Of a DNA stretch of 64,000 bases, positions 1-8,107 are shown one piece after another; position 1 is the stretch's first letter, and every line of letters starts with the position of its first letter. A program made the translations under genes and the position numbers. The stretch is taken from the NCBI RefSeq assembly GCF_019711435.1, contig NZ_JAIGNK010000002.1, positions 638,841 to 702,840 on the forward strand. The letters run 5' to 3'. Under the pieces are notes generated by a model that was given only the letters and a program-made list of their open reading frames with translations, was not told where the DNA came from and searched no databases. The stretch is from Qipengyuania polymorpha. GTDB lineage: Bacteria > Pseudomonadota > Alphaproteobacteria > Sphingomonadales > Sphingomonadaceae.

Positions 1-63
1 GTGACTCGAACACGTGACCCCATCATTACGAATGATGTGCTCTACCAACTGAGCTAAAGCGGC
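1..63 (-). tRNA. tRNA-Thr(CGT), 3' end cut by the window edge
   Basis: Read on the minus strand, the gene starts at 63 with a 7-nt acceptor strand (GCCGCTT), then TA and a GCTC D-stem. The anticodon stem is CATCA/TGATG around the loop TTCGTAA, giving anticodon CGT (threonine). The T-arm begins and then runs off the left edge, so the acceptor 3' strand is missing here. Confidence 0.9.
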
Positions 64-83
64 ACATTCCCAAGCGAGGGAAG

Positions 84-157
84 TGGAGGCCCGAGCCGGA
101 ATCGAACCGGCGTGCAAGGATTTGCAGTCCTCTGCGTAACCACTCCGCCATCGGGCC
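84..157 (-). tRNA. tRNA-Cys(GCA)
   Basis: On the minus strand the 7-bp acceptor stem GGCCCGA pairs with TCGGGCC, followed by discriminator T and an encoded CCA (84-86). The anticodon stem AGGA/TCCT encloses a loop with GCA, so it charges cysteine. The T-loop TTCGATT is canonical. It lies 20 nt downstream of the tRNA-Thr gene on the same strand, so the two may be cotranscribed. Confidence 0.93.
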
Positions 158-271
158 TCGCCCCGGCCTTTCGACACGGGAAGCGGCCCACTAGCGATTC
201 TCCTGCAGCATTGCAATCGCCTTACGTAACGTCAGTCTGGACGAAGCGAAAAAGCCGCGCGATGAGGGGGA

Positions 272-1051
272 ATGAGCATTGCCAGCCTGACCGACCCCAT
301 CACGCCCCAAGGCGGGCACACGAGCTTCGATAATCTCGACCACTGGATGCAGGGGCGCACGCTTTACGGCGGGGCGTCGGCGCTGATTGCCTACACTGCC
401 GCGGTGCGGGCGTTCGCCGACCTGCCCCCGTTGCGCGCCGGACAGGTCGCCTTCGTCGCGCCGACCGGTCCGGAGGTCGAGCTGAAGCGCGAGATTGTGC
501 GGCAGGGGCGCAACGTGGCGCAGGTGCGAAGCGAAATCTGGTGCGAGGGCAAGTGCACGCTGAGCGCCTTCTGGCTCTTTGGCACGACCCGCGAACCCAA
601 TGCGACCCATCCTGCCGCACGAGTTTCCGACTGGCCCGGCCCGCCCGAGGAGGCCGAAGCCACCATGACCGGCAAGGGTCCGGCCTTCATCCAGAACAAT
701 TTCGAGCTGCGCAAAGCGCAGGACATCAGCGGACGGGGAGAACCGGTTGTCCGTCGCTGGGCCCGGCTTGCCGACCGCGAGGGGCTGGACCCGGTGAGCG
801 AACTCATCCTGCTGGGCGATGTCCTACCGCCCGGTGCGATGCGGGCGATGCAGAGGCAGGGGCCGATCAGTTCGATCAACTGGTCGTTCAACCTGCTCGA
901 CACCGCCCCGGAAACGCGCGACGGGTGGTGGCTGTCGGAGAATGCCAGCCAGCATGCGGCCGGCGGCTATTCCAGCGAGCGGCTGCGGCTATGGAATGCC
1001 GAGGGAAGGCAAGTGCTCGACGGGATGCAATGCGTGGCGATTTTCGGCTGA
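272..1051 (+). CDS. acyl-CoA thioesterase family protein (double hotdog)
   Basis: A 259-residue cytoplasmic protein that fits the TesB-like/4HBT_3 family, which hydrolyses acyl-CoA thioesters to free acid and CoA. The first hotdog half (about residues 30-105) holds GGASALIAYTAAVRAF and a basic strand. The second (about 190-259) ends in a core strand with DGMQCVAIFG. Length suits a fused two-hotdog enzyme. The ATG at 272 follows a purine-rich GATGAGGGGG ribosome site. The substrate cannot be read from sequence. It stands alone between the tRNA genes and a secreted protease gene. Confidence 0.75.
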   Translation: MSIASLTDPITPQGGHTSFDNLDHWMQGRTLYGGASALIAYTAAVRAFADLPPLRAGQVAFVAPTGPEVELKREIVRQGRNVAQVRSEIWCEGKCTLSAFWLFGTTREPNATHPAARVSDWPGPPEEAEATMTGKGPAFIQNNFELRKAQDISGRGEPVVRRWARLADREGLDPVSELILLGDVLPPGAMRAMQRQGPISSINWSFNLLDTAPETRDGWWLSENASQHAAGGYSSERLRLWNAEGRQVLDGMQCVAIFG

Positions 1052-1168
1052 CATCCGCGCTTCTGCACAGGGCCGTGCGACGGACTGTGCGACCAGTGGA
1101 GTGAAGCGAACCCCGCGCGGCTTGCAATCCGGCCCGAAGCGGGCATTTTCCGGCATGGATCAGGACAA

Positions 1169-1990
1169 ATGCCGAAAATCAATTCAAGACCAGCCAGTGT
1201 GCTAGCCGGCCTCGCTGTGTTGCCCTGCCTTGCAGCGGCGGCTTCCGTGTCGGCGCAGGAAGGCGAATTGGGGCCACCCCCTGTCATCGTCCTCGACGTG
1301 CCGGATAGCATTCCCGAATGCCCCGTTGAGAGTGAAGCGCCTTTGGAGGCGCAAGCCGAAAGCTTCGTGATGCCAACGACAGGTGTCATTTTCACCCTGC
1401 CGACCGATGAAGGGAAGCCCGAACCGGAGCCTTGTGTCGAGCCCGGCCCTCCCCCTCCCGTGAGACCGCCGGCGCCGAGCCTGTTTCGCATGGTCGCACT
1501 CCCCATCGGCAACGGGGCAAACGCGATGCTGAAGTGGGACGTGGCGCGCGAGGTCGACCTGATCGCGCAATCGGGGCCTTGGGACGAATTCCTCGCGCAG
1601 GCGAACCAGGTGACCGGCGGCAATCCGGTTGCGATGGTGAACCAATGGGTCAACTGGCGCGTGCGCTACGAGGATGACCGGGGCGGCGACCAATGGGCGA
1701 GCGCGCCCGCAACGCTGACGCGGGGCTATGGCGATTGCGAGGATTTCGCGCTGGCGAAGATGGCCCTGCTCGAGGCGCTGGGCGTATCGGCGGACGACAT
1801 GTATCTCGTCCTGCTCGAGGACCGCCAGAGGACCGACCATGCAGTTCTTGCCGTAAGACAGGACGAGCGCCTGCTGATCCTCGACAACCGCACTGACAAG
1901 GTTTTGCCCGCGTCGATGGTTCGCGACTATACGCCGACCTTCGGTTATTCGGGGCCCTTCGCCTGGACTTACGGGAAAGCCTCGCGCTGA
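1169..1990 (+). CDS. transglutaminase-like cysteine proteinase (BTLCP family), secreted
   Basis: A 273-residue exported protein. An N-terminal signal peptide (about residues 1-29, ending in SVSAQ) precedes a Pro/Glu-rich linker to about residue 105. The papain-like/transglutaminase-like core has a likely catalytic triad of Cys190 (in GYGDCEDFALAK), His224 (in TDHAVLAV) and Asp239 (in LILDNRTD). Members of this family (PF06035, formerly DUF920) are periplasmic thiol proteases; LapG is the best-known relative. No LapD-like partner is visible in this window, so a role in adhesin processing is only a possibility. The ribosome site before the ATG is weak. Confidence 0.85.
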   Translation: MPKINSRPASVLAGLAVLPCLAAAASVSAQEGELGPPPVIVLDVPDSIPECPVESEAPLEAQAESFVMPTTGVIFTLPTDEGKPEPEPCVEPGPPPPVRPPAPSLFRMVALPIGNGANAMLKWDVAREVDLIAQSGPWDEFLAQANQVTGGNPVAMVNQWVNWRVRYEDDRGGDQWASAPATLTRGYGDCEDFALAKMALLEALGVSADDMYLVLLEDRQRTDHAVLAVRQDERLLILDNRTDKVLPASMVRDYTPTFGYSGPFAWTYGKASR

Positions 1991-1994
1991 TTGC

Positions 1995-2795
1995 CTAGAC
2001 GTCGGTGAACTTCGGCGCGCGTTTTTGCATGCCAGCCATGACCGCCTCGATCTGGTTCGGTTTGCGCATCACGGCGGCCTGCTCGACGCTTTCGGCCATC
2101 AGGATGTCGTCGCCCGATTGTTCGAGCATCGCCTCCGACAAGCGTTTCGCGCCGCGGATGGCTTCGGGATTACGGCTGGCAATCTCGTTCGCGATGTCGT
2201 TCGCCTTGCCCAGCGGGTCTTCGGTGACGAAGGTGGCGAAGCCATATTCGAGCGCGTCCTGCCCGCTGAATTCGCGGTTGGTGTAGACCAGTTCGCGCAA
2301 GGTGTCGTCGCGCACATTGCCGCGCCACAGGTGGTAGCCGCCCATGTCGGGGACGAGGCCCCACTTCATTTCCATAACCGCCATGCGCGTTGCCGGATGG
2401 ACCACGCGGATGTCCGCTCCGCTGGCGATTTGCAGCCCGCCGCCAAAACATACGCCGTGGACCGCAGCGATGACGGGAACGGGGCATTTGCGCCAGGTCA
2501 TGGCGACTTCCTGGAAGGTGTTGGCATTGCCGTGCGTGCGCTCGGTCAGGGGCTTGCGCTCCCCGTCGGGTGCGGCGGTGAAGCTCGATACGTCGAGCCC
2601 GGCGCAGAACGCCCTGCCCTCGCCCGCCAGCACCACCGCGCGCAGGCCCTTCATCTCGCGCAAGTTTTCGCCCGCTTCTATAATCGCCTCGAACTGCGCC
2701 GGGTCGAGCGCGTTCATCTTGTCGGGGCGGTTGAAGCGGACCTGCGCGACACCGTTGTCGGCAAGGTCAATCGTAACGCGGTTCTCGGCTGTCAT
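1995..2795 (-). CDS. crotonase / enoyl-CoA hydratase family protein
   Basis: A 266-residue crotonase-fold protein acting on acyl-CoA thioesters. The oxyanion-hole segments are clear: RAFCAGLDVSSF at 61-72 and HGVCFGGGLQIASGADI at 113-129. In hydratases the second segment reads GGGCEL, with Glu as one of two catalytic acids. Here the aligned residue is Gln122, while the second acidic position (Glu142, in MEMKWGLVPD) is retained. The enzyme may therefore be an isomerase, a weak hydratase or another crotonase activity. It overlaps the upstream regulator gene by 29 nt, suggesting cotranscription. Confidence 0.85.
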   Translation of the reverse strand: MTAENRVTIDLADNGVAQVRFNRPDKMNALDPAQFEAIIEAGENLREMKGLRAVVLAGEGRAFCAGLDVSSFTAAPDGERKPLTERTHGNANTFQEVAMTWRKCPVPVIAAVHGVCFGGGLQIASGADIRVVHPATRMAVMEMKWGLVPDMGGYHLWRGNVRDDTLRELVYTNREFSGQDALEYGFATFVTEDPLGKANDIANEIASRNPEAIRGAKRLSEAMLEQSGDDILMAESVEQAAVMRKPNQIEAVMAGMQKRAPKFTDV

Positions 2796-3513
2796 GGGGC
2801 TGGGTAATCCTCGGCTGCTCTGGCCGATAGTCCTGCGTTATCGGCCCCGCCCTGTCCACCCGTAGAACGTCGCTGCGCGGTTTCGTGCCCACGCAATAGC
2901 CCCCGCCTTCATGCGTTCGCACTATCCAGCCGACATTGCTGACAGCCAGCTTGGCGCGCAGCCGCGAGACATGCACTTCGAGCGAATTGGTTTCCGGTTC
3001 GTGGCTGAGGCGCCAGACGTCGCGCAGCAATTCCTGCTTGCCGACCGGGCGATGCGGGGTTTCCGCCAGCCGCCACAGCAGCGCAAATTCGCGCGGGTGG
3101 AGGCCGACCCACTGGCCCTTCACCTGCGCGTCGCGGTGGAAGAGATCGAGCGTGACCGGCCCTATGCGCTGCTGGCGCGGTATCTGGCGCTCCAGCCCTT
3201 CCAGTTTGAGCAGGCGCGCGGCCAGCTCGATGTGCGCCACCTGCGCCGGCAGCGCATCACCAAATCCTTCGCCGATAAGCTGCGCGCGAACTTCGGGTTC
3301 CTCGACACCGACGGCTATCGCGCTCTGCTTGCAAGGAAGGTCCGCCCAGTCGGAACAGCGATAGCCGATGCGCCAGTCGAGCAGGATGGGGATGCCGCGC
3401 CGTATGCTCGGCACGCGAAATTCCGGGTGGAGCCGCCAGGCCAGCATGCGCAAATCCCACCGCCCCGGGGGCTCTGGCGCGACCGACAGCCATGTGTATT
3501 CAGCAAGTTCCAC
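2767..3513 (-). CDS. winged-helix (OmpR/PhoB-type) DNA-binding regulator
   Basis: A 248-residue protein with a clear OmpR/PhoB-type winged helix at about residues 120-215. Visible landmarks are LHPREFALLWRLAE, the recognition-helix region NSLEVHVSRLRAKL and the wing VRTHEGGGYCVG. The N-terminal 110 residues sit where a receiver domain would be, but I see no DD pair, no phosphoacceptor Asp context and no conserved Lys. It is therefore probably not phosphorylated in the usual way. It ends inside the crotonase gene (29-nt overlap, different frame). The target genes are unknown. Confidence 0.72.
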   Translation of the reverse strand: MELAEYTWLSVAPEPPGRWDLRMLAWRLHPEFRVPSIRRGIPILLDWRIGYRCSDWADLPCKQSAIAVGVEEPEVRAQLIGEGFGDALPAQVAHIELAARLLKLEGLERQIPRQQRIGPVTLDLFHRDAQVKGQWVGLHPREFALLWRLAETPHRPVGKQELLRDVWRLSHEPETNSLEVHVSRLRAKLAVSNVGWIVRTHEGGGYCVGTKPRSDVLRVDRAGPITQDYRPEQPRITQPHDSREPRYD

Positions 3514-3625
3514 GGGCTACTCCATAGCCCTCCCGCCAGTGAGTTGCACAAGCAGAGCCAGCGTAAAACCGATATTCCGGTGGACTACCTATAAGGGCTT
3601 TACCTGAGGTTTACCCTGCCCCTCC

Positions 3626-4810
3626 TTATCGGGCGTTATCGGTGAGGAACTTCTTGATGTTGCGGGCAGCCTGCCGGATGCGCTGCTCGTTCTCGACCAT
3701 GGCGATGCGCACGTAACCCTCGCCCTCTTCGCCGAAACCGACACCTGCGGCCACGGCGACCTCGGCCTCCTGCAGCAGCTTCTTGGAAAACTCGAGGCTG
3801 CCCATGTCCTCGAAGCCGGGCGGTAGCTTGGCCCAGGTGAACATGCTGGCGGGCGGCGTGGGGATTTCCCAGCCTGCACGGGTGAAGCTTTCAACCATCA
3901 CGTCGCGGCGCGACTGGTAGCGGGCGCGGTTCTCGGCGACCACATCCTCTGGGCCGTTCAGCGCAGCGCAGGCGGCGGCCTGCACGGGGGTAAAGGCGCC
4001 GTAATCGAGATAGCTTTTCACCCGCGTCAGCGCAGCGATGAGCTTCTGGTTGCCGACGCAAAAGCCGATGCGCCAACCGGCCATGGAAAAGGTCTTGGAC
4101 ATGGAGGTGAACTCCACCGCCACGTCCTTTGCACCCGGCACTTCGAGGATGGAACGGGTCGGCTTGCCGTCATAATAAAGCTCGGAATAGGCAAGGTCGG
4201 AAAGAACCCAGACCTCGTTGCGCTTCGCCCATGCAACCAGCCGTTCGTAGAAATCGAGGTCGACCGTCTCGGCGGTCGGGTTGCTTGGGTAGTTGACCAC
4301 CAACACCGTCGGGCGCGGCACGGTGTAGGCCATCGCATTGTCGAGCGCCTTCCAGTAATGCTCGTCGGGCGTGGTTGGCACGCTGCGGATGGTCGCGCCA
4401 GCTATCATGAAGCCATAGGTATGGATGGGATAGGCCGGGCTCGGCGCGAGGATCACATCGCCCGGCGCGCTGATGGCGGTGGCCATCGAGGACAGCCCCT
4501 CTTTCGACCCCATGGTGACGACGACCTCGCGTTCGGGGTCGAGTTCGACCCCGAAGCGGCGCTCGTAATAATTGGCTTGTGCGCGGCGCAGGCCGGGGAT
4601 GCCCTTGGACTGCGAATAGCCATGCGCGGTCGGTTTCTGCGCCACCTCGCACAGCTTGTCGATCACATGCTGCGGCGGCGGCTGGTCGGGATTGCCCATG
4701 CCGAGATCGATGATGTCGCGCCCCGCCTGCCGTGCCGCATGGCGCATCGCGTTGACCTCGGCGATGACATAGGGCGGCATGCGTTTGATGCGGTAGAATT
4801 CGTCGGACAT
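3626..4810 (-). CDS. alaC: AlaC-type PLP aminotransferase (glutamate-pyruvate)
   Basis: A 394-residue fold-type I aminotransferase closely resembling AlaC, which makes alanine from pyruvate and glutamate. PLP-site features are present: Tyr/Gly-rich GYSQSKGIPGLRRA (64-77), GSKEG (101-105), NYPSNPTAE with Asn177, SDLAYSE (204-210) and the Schiff-base lysine Lys239 in SMSKTFSMAGWRIGF. I chose the ATG at 4810 because GAGGCGAA lies just upstream and the protein then begins at the family's usual position. An in-frame ATG at 4942 would add 44 unrelated residues. Confidence 0.88.
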   Translation of the reverse strand: MSDEFYRIKRMPPYVIAEVNAMRHAARQAGRDIIDLGMGNPDQPPPQHVIDKLCEVAQKPTAHGYSQSKGIPGLRRAQANYYERRFGVELDPEREVVVTMGSKEGLSSMATAISAPGDVILAPSPAYPIHTYGFMIAGATIRSVPTTPDEHYWKALDNAMAYTVPRPTVLVVNYPSNPTAETVDLDFYERLVAWAKRNEVWVLSDLAYSELYYDGKPTRSILEVPGAKDVAVEFTSMSKTFSMAGWRIGFCVGNQKLIAALTRVKSYLDYGAFTPVQAAACAALNGPEDVVAENRARYQSRRDVMVESFTRAGWEIPTPPASMFTWAKLPPGFEDMGSLEFSKKLLQEAEVAVAAGVGFGEEGEGYVRIAMVENEQRIRQAARNIKKFLTDNAR

Positions 4811-4944
4811 TTCGCCTCGTGTGTGCGTTGTTTCGTCACACTGATTACCTATTCGCGTCCCAAGCGCAAAGATACTCGCTATTGCAGCGCGACGAATTAT
4901 CTTGGACGCCCGAGAAGAGCCGCTTTCACGGCCAGAGGACATAG

Positions 4945-6825
4945 ATGACCGAAACGCCCGACCCGTTCACCAATCTCTACGAACACCCTGCCAAGCTGAT
5001 GCGCGCCATGTTCGCGCCGATGACCGGCGGCATGGACCCGCAGATGATGATGGGCGAGGCTCCGATGAAGCCCGAGGATGCGCAAGCTTGGGCTGAGACG
5101 GGCGCGAAGCTGCAAACGCTCTGGGCGCAATACCAGGCCGAGCAGATGAGCAATCCGCAGGCGCTGGTCCCCTATTTCGATCCGGCGCGCTGGATGGCAC
5201 TGGCGGGCGACTGGTACAAGCAAATGCCGATCGCGCAGGCCGAACAGCAGAAAGCCCTGTGGGAAGAGGGCATGCAGTTGTGGAACGAGGTGCTCGGCCA
5301 GTACGGGCTCGGCCCCAAGGCTGGCGCGAAAGCCGAAGGCGATGTCGAATTGCCGCGTAAGGACCGCCGCTTCGCCGACGAAAAGTGGCGTGCCCACCCG
5401 GCCTTTGCGCTCATCCACCAGACCTATCTCTTCCTCGCCGAGCGGGTCGAGGAAATGGCCGACAATATCGACGGCCTCAATCCGCAGCAGCGCGAGCAGC
5501 TGAAGTTCACCACCAAGGCCATCACCGAGGCAGCGAGCCCGGCCAACTTCCCGCTGCTGAACCCCGTAGTGATGGAGCGCACGCTCGAGACCAAGGGCCA
5601 GAACTTGGTCAAGGGCATGGAGCACCTGCTTGCCGACATGCGCCGCGGGCAGCTGAGCCACACCGACGCCAGCGCCTTCACGCTGGGCGAGAATATCGCC
5701 ACCACGCCGGGCAAGATCGTCCACGAAACGCCGCTTTACCAGCTCATCCAGTACAGCCCGACCACCGAGAAGGTCATGGCCACCCCGCTGGTGATCTTCC
5801 CGCCGTGGATCAACCGCTTCTACATCCTCGACCTCAACGAGAAGAAGAGCTTCGTGCGCTGGGCGGTCGAGCAGGGCGTGACCGTGTTCATGGTCAGCTG
5901 GAAGTCGGCAGATGCGAGCATGAAGGACGTCATCTGGGACGACTACGTCCGCGCGCAGATGGACGCCATCGACCATATCCGCACACGGCTCGACGTGCCG
6001 AGTGTCCACGCCATCGGCTATTGCGTGGCGGGCACGACGCTGGCCGCCACGCTCGCGCTGCTCCATCGCCGGGGCGAAGAGGACAAGGTCAGGAGCGCCA
6101 CCTTTTTCACCGCGCAGGTCGATTTCGAAAAGGCGGGCGAGCTGCTCAACTTCATCGACGACGGCCAGCTCGGCACCATCAAGGCGCTCTCGCCCGACGG
6201 CTATCTCGACGGGCGCTACATGGCGGCGACCTTCAACCTGCTGCGCGGCACCGACCTCATCTGGAACTACGTCGTCAACAATTACCTTCTGGGCGAAGAC
6301 TATCCAGCCTTCGACCTGCTGCACTGGAACGGCGACGTCACCAACCTGCCCGCCAAGTGGCACCAGCAGTATTTGCGCGACCTCTACCGCGACAACCGGC
6401 TGGTCGAGGCCGATGCGCTCGAAGTCGATGGCACACCGGTCGACCTCGGCCTCATCAAGACGCCGACCTATGTCCAGGCGGGCAAGGAAGACCACATCGC
6501 GCCGGCCGAGAGCGTGTGGCGGATGAAAGAGCACTTCACCGGCCCGCTCAAATTCGTGCTCGCCGGTTCGGGGCACATCGCGGGCGTCGTCAATCCGCCC
6601 TCCTCGGGCAAGTACCAGTATTGGCTCAACGATGGCGAGCCCCGCAACCTCGCCGAATTCCGCGACGGCGCCGTTGAGCACAAGGGTAGCTGGTGGCCCG
6701 ACTGGGTAGAATGGCTGCGCGAACAGGACGGTGAAACCGTGCCTGCCACGGGCAAGCGCAAACCGGGCGGCAAGGGAGACAAGGTGGTCGAAGACGCTCC
6801 GGGACGCTACGTCGCCACGCGTTGA
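4945..6825 (+). CDS. phaC: class I poly(3-hydroxyalkanoate) synthase
   Basis: A 626-residue polymerase that joins 3-hydroxyacyl-CoA units into PHA at the granule surface. The alpha/beta-hydrolase core carries the lipase-like box GYCVAG with nucleophile Cys360, followed by Asp516 (in AGKEDHIAP) and His544 (in GSGHIAGVVNPP), the expected triad. The PHB polymerase N-terminal domain occupies about residues 85-280. Length matches class I enzymes, which need no PhaE or PhaR subunit. The ATG follows a purine-rich leader. A phasin gene lies 1.3 kb downstream. No phaA or phaB is in the window. Confidence 0.95.
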   Translation: MTETPDPFTNLYEHPAKLMRAMFAPMTGGMDPQMMMGEAPMKPEDAQAWAETGAKLQTLWAQYQAEQMSNPQALVPYFDPARWMALAGDWYKQMPIAQAEQQKALWEEGMQLWNEVLGQYGLGPKAGAKAEGDVELPRKDRRFADEKWRAHPAFALIHQTYLFLAERVEEMADNIDGLNPQQREQLKFTTKAITEAASPANFPLLNPVVMERTLETKGQNLVKGMEHLLADMRRGQLSHTDASAFTLGENIATTPGKIVHETPLYQLIQYSPTTEKVMATPLVIFPPWINRFYILDLNEKKSFVRWAVEQGVTVFMVSWKSADASMKDVIWDDYVRAQMDAIDHIRTRLDVPSVHAIGYCVAGTTLAATLALLHRRGEEDKVRSATFFTAQVDFEKAGELLNFIDDGQLGTIKALSPDGYLDGRYMAATFNLLRGTDLIWNYVVNNYLLGEDYPAFDLLHWNGDVTNLPAKWHQQYLRDLYRDNRLVEADALEVDGTPVDLGLIKTPTYVQAGKEDHIAPAESVWRMKEHFTGPLKFVLAGSGHIAGVVNPPSSGKYQYWLNDGEPRNLAEFRDGAVEHKGSWWPDWVEWLREQDGETVPATGKRKPGGKGDKVVEDAPGRYVATR

Positions 6826-6849
6826 TTCGCGTATCGGGAGGGAAATCGC

Positions 6850-7968
6850 GTGACACCATGCAAACGCGCGCTGCTAGGCTGCGGCGCAGCGCTGATGACT
6901 GTACCGGCAGCGGCGCAAGTGGAATTGCTCGACATCGTGTTCCTCGAATTCGAGTTCGAGGCACGCATGGCCGCCGATATCGCGCTGGCCGATGTCGATG
7001 GTGACGGTGACCTCGACGTGCTGGCCGCCAACGGACGGCACTGGGCGCAGCCCGACTTCGCCTATCTCAACCACGGTGACGGCCGCCTGCTCGAGGCGCT
7101 GCCCATCGGGCGCGGTCCCTCGGCAAGCTATCGCCTCGAACCCGGCGACTTCGACGGGGACGGCGATATCGACGTGGTCATGGTGCGCGACACGCTCCCC
7201 GCCCTCGCCTTTGCTAATGACGGCGGGGGCAATTTCACGCTGACGGGCGCGTTGGAAGGCAGTGGCGGCGCCGCGCGCAGTTCCATCACCATCGACGCGA
7301 ACGGAGATGGCCGTCCGGACATCGTCATGGCACGCAGGCGCGGCGAGGACTTGCTGTTCCTTGGTCTTGGCGCGATGAAATTTGCCTCCGCCACTCCGAT
7401 TGGCGGGACCGATGGCCCCTCGACAGGCCTCGCCGCCGCCGACTTCAATGGCGATGGTCATGCCGACCTCGCCATCGCACAGCGCGAAGGTGTGGCCAGC
7501 CTGCTGTTGCTCGGAGACGGTAAAGGCGGTTTCGCGCCACGCGACCTGCCAGAAACCGCAGGAGACAACCGCAAGCTGATCGCCGCCGACATGGACAGTG
7601 ATGGCGACATGGACATCGTTCTGGGTCAGGGTGACGGGTCCGTCGCGCTGCTTGCCAATGACGGCAGCGGGAGCTTTGCCACGCCCAGCGTGCTGTGGTC
7701 GGGTGACAATTCGGTGCAGGCACTCGCGAGTTTCGATGTCGATGGCGACGGTGACCAGGACCTCGCCGTCGGAGTCGAAGGCAGCAACAGCCTCCTGCGC
7801 AATGATGGTACCAGCTTCGCACGCCTGCCGCTCGATGAGGCGGAAGCCGATACCTACGGGATTGCGATTGGCGACATGAACGGCGACGGGCGGCCCGATA
7901 TTGCACTTGCGAATTCGGAATCGGCTAACAAGATAGTGTTGAACCGGACCAGTCAGGCACCGGAATAG
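6850..7968 (+). CDS. exported FG-GAP/VCBS repeat protein
   Basis: A 372-residue protein with an N-terminal signal peptide (to about residue 23, PAAAQ). At least six DxDGDGxxDxxxA calcium-binding repeats follow, for example DVDGDGDLDVLAANG and DFDGDGDIDVVMVRD, and they recur roughly every 45-55 residues. This is the pattern of FG-GAP/VCBS beta-propeller proteins, often secreted or surface-exposed. The start is a GTG, since no in-frame ATG exists upstream of the signal peptide. It lies between phaC and the phasin on the same strand, but a link to PHA is not shown by sequence. Confidence 0.8.
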   Translation: MTPCKRALLGCGAALMTVPAAAQVELLDIVFLEFEFEARMAADIALADVDGDGDLDVLAANGRHWAQPDFAYLNHGDGRLLEALPIGRGPSASYRLEPGDFDGDGDIDVVMVRDTLPALAFANDGGGNFTLTGALEGSGGAARSSITIDANGDGRPDIVMARRRGEDLLFLGLGAMKFASATPIGGTDGPSTGLAAADFNGDGHADLAIAQREGVASLLLLGDGKGGFAPRDLPETAGDNRKLIAADMDSDGDMDIVLGQGDGSVALLANDGSGSFATPSVLWSGDNSVQALASFDVDGDGDQDLAVGVEGSNSLLRNDGTSFARLPLDEAEADTYGIAIGDMNGDGRPDIALANSESANKIVLNRTSQAPE

Positions 7969-8026
7969 CGGATACCCAACCCGAATTGTGATGTAACCCG
8001 CTGAAAACACGCCTCGTCGCGCCTTA

Positions 8027-8041
8027 TTGTGCACTGCACAA
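8027..8041. promoter_or_regulatory. operator 1 upstream of phasin (probable PhaR site)
   Basis: TTGTGCACTGCACAA is a perfect 7+1+7 palindrome just upstream of the -35 element. TGC/GCA palindromes are typical of PhaR, the repressor that controls phasin genes and binds PHA granules. Assignment to PhaR is inferred, as phaR is not in the window. Confidence 0.7.
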
Positions 8042-8048
8042 AAAATCC

Positions 8049-8076
8049 TTGACTTCGCAGCTGCAATGCCTATTTT
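8049..8076 (+). promoter_or_regulatory. sigma-70-type promoter of the phasin gene
   Basis: TTGACT (8049-8054) and TATTTT (8071-8076) are separated by 16 nt, a good vegetative promoter match. It is bracketed by two palindromic operators, with the downstream one overlapping the -10 end. Transcription would begin near 8083, leaving a short leader to the ATG at 8108. Confidence 0.65.
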
Positions 8077-8089
8077 GTGCAGTGCAACA
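8075..8089. promoter_or_regulatory. operator 2 upstream of phasin (probable PhaR site)
   Basis: TTGTGCAGTGCAACA repeats the half-site of operator 1 (TTGTGCA/TGCA) with a slightly imperfect right arm. It begins 48 bp from operator 1 and covers the -10/+1 region, where a bound repressor would block transcription. Confidence 0.65.
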
Positions 8090-8107
8090 TAAAGCGAGGT
8101 TATTCCC

